NCBI GenBank assembly: GCA_013694945.1
Contig: JACDBM010000280.1
Location: 1 to 7,446, forward strand
Direction of reading: 5' to 3'
Source of the DNA: Chthoniobacterales bacterium
GTDB taxonomy: Bacteria > Verrucomicrobiota > Verrucomicrobiia > Chthoniobacterales > UBA10450
DNA length: 7,446 nucleotides
The notes beneath the pieces were generated by a model. The model saw nothing but the letters and a program-made list of their open reading frames with translations, was not told the origin of the DNA and made no database searches. Both the position numbers and the translations under genes were made by a program. Below are positions 6,439-7,446 of the stretch, piece by piece (the stretch's first letter is position 1; the number at the start of each line of letters is the position of its first letter).

Positions 6439-7446
6439 GTGTTCGAGCTGCTGAAGAATGACGGCAAAGCGCGGTGCGGTCGCCTAACGACTGCTCATGG
6501 CGTGATCGAAACGCCGGCTTTCATGCCGGTGGGGACGCAGGGTTCCGTCAAAGCGGTCAGTCCGCAGGAGCTGCGGGACCTGGAGGCTCAGGTCATTCTC
6601 GGGAATACGTATCATCTGTTCGTTAGGCCGGGACTGGAGGTGATCCGGCATTTCGGCGGGTTGCACAAGTTCATGAATTGGGACGGACCGATCCTGACCG
6701 ACAGCGGCGGTTATCAGATCTTCTCACTCGCAAAGCTGCGTAAGATTACCGAAGAAGGCGTCCGGTTTCAGAATCATCTCGATGGCACTCCGACGTTCAT
6801 TTCGCCGGAAATCGCGATGGAGATCCAGGCGACGCTCGGGACCGACATCGCCATGGTGCTGGACGACTGCCCGCCGTGGCCGTGCGAGCGGGAGTATGCA
6901 GCGCGAGCTTGGAGATGACAATTCGCTGGGCGGCGCGCTGTAAAATGCGGAATGCGGAGTGCGGAAGAAAGAATTCGCGGAGACGCTTTCTGGCGGCGAT
7001 TCCGCATTCCGCATTCCGCATTGTTCGGCATCGTGCAAGGCGGGACGTTCGAAGACCTTCGTAGAGCAAGCGCGGAAGCGACCGTCGAGATCGGATTCGA
7101 CGGCTACGCGATTGGCGGCGTGAGTGTCGGCGAGCCGGAGCCGGAGATGATGCGGGCGGTCGAGAGCAGCGAACCATATCTGCCGCGGGATAAACCACGC
7201 TATGCCATGGGGCTCGGGACGCCCCCGCAACTGATCGACCTGATCGCGCGCGGCGTGGACATGTTCGACTGTGTTTTGCCGACACGTCTCGCTCGCAACG
7301 TCACCAACGACAGCTTGCTCGCCCGAACAGGTGAATGGTGACCAACCGCGCTGTATGCCGGCGCAGATTACTCACCCGGCGTGGACGTCTGGATGGGGTG
7401 CCCGCTGCGAGCGACGTAGCCCGGTTGGCCGGATGACTTACTGCGC
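6439..7446 (+). pseudogene. tgt: tgt, tRNA-guanine transglycosylase, disrupted and running off the window
   Basis: Tgt exchanges guanine 34 in GU(N)-anticodon tRNAs for preQ1 or queuine. Residues 1-155 are canonical: ETPAFMPVGTQGSVK, LGNTYHLFVRPG, and GPILTDSGGYQIFSL with the proton-accepting Asp at about 88. The frame then breaks near 6908 (one base lost in the codons for YAARA-LEMTIRWAARCK, which continue in another frame), and 6944-7022 is a palindromic insert. The original frame resumes with ALFGIVQGGTFEDLRR, GFDGYAIGGVSVGEP, DKPRYAMGLG and DMFDCVLPTRLARN, which carries the nucleophilic Asp. After about 7290 only a garbled trace remains: TGCCCG followed by CTGCGAGCGA resembles the CxCxxC-E-R zinc-binding segment with bases missing. 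A zinc-site His would lie beyond the end. GTG start at 6439; no strong ribosome site. As written it makes a 159-residue truncated product. Confidence 0.9.
6944..7022. repeat. 79-bp palindromic element of GCGGAAT heptamers inside tgt
   Basis: The left arm 6944-6966 is three heptamer units (AATGCGG, AATGCGG, AGTGCGG, then AA). The right arm 7000-7022 is its reverse complement (ATTCCGC units) with one difference, at 6959, which would be a G-U wobble in RNA. The roughly 33-nt loop has a further GAAAG/CTTTC pairing (6967-6971 with 6986-6990). It sits exactly between the codons for WAARCK and ALFGIVQGG, replacing a short variable stretch of Tgt, and encodes RIPHSAF-type peptide. It resembles small palindromic elements that insert into coding genes, such as the Rickettsia palindromic elements, in style only. 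Confidence 0.85.

Noticed and set aside
6400..6440. preQ1 riboswitch ahead of tgt
   Set aside because: There are only 2 nt between the upstream stop and the tgt start, and no preQ1 aptamer pattern is visible.
6944..7022. The tgt hairpin as an intrinsic terminator
   Set aside because: The stem is long but no T-tract follows, and tgt coding sequence resumes immediately after it; the heptamer-repeat arms fit a palindromic element better.

Overview
This GC-rich bacterial window looks like a member of the Verrucomicrobiota or a similar soil or environmental lineage. The basis is the gene set (a GbsR-type regulator heading a TIGR01777 / DoxX-like / DUF2071 operon), the protein flavour, and a heptameric GCGGAAT palindromic element of a kind I associate with such genomes. 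The taxonomic call is inference; no rRNA, tRNA, CRISPR array or transposase gene is visible.

Layout. Positions 1-214 (minus) hold the 5' part of a UPF0114 (YqhA-like) membrane protein gene, cut by the window edge and carrying a stop and a frameshift. Positions 301-403 (plus) are a roughly 103-bp relic of the TIGR01777 gene found intact further right. Positions 410-2089 (minus) encode an intact 559-residue multi-spanning membrane protein that looks like a GT-C type glycosyltransferase. Positions 2285-2512 (plus) are a relic of the 5' end of tgt. Thus both ends of the right-hand operon recur as fragments, in the same order and orientation, flanking the membrane protein gene.

From 2577 a compact plus-strand operon begins: a promoter with a perfect 20-bp dyad overlapping the -10 box and start codon; a GbsR/MarR regulator (2612-3172); a TIGR01777 oxidoreductase (3169-4101); a small four-helix membrane protein (4073-4498); a DoxX-like membrane protein (4495-4913); a DUF2071/YqjF protein (4910-5680); a membrane-anchored methyltransferase-like protein (5680-6436); and tgt, tRNA-guanine transglycosylase (6439 to the window end). 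Every junction overlaps or is within 2 nt, so the genes are probably co-transcribed and translationally coupled. The operon's function is unknown. A membrane or redox role under an autoregulated repressor is plausible, with the housekeeping tgt as last gene.

Several operon genes are broken by apparent single-base losses (near 4221, 4361, 4394, 4701, 5710, 5737 and 6908, plus about 83 in the UPF0114 gene), each next to a base that could have been doubled. This looks like homopolymer under-calling in the assembly, although real decay cannot be excluded. tgt is also interrupted by a 79-bp palindromic element and is badly degraded after about 7290.
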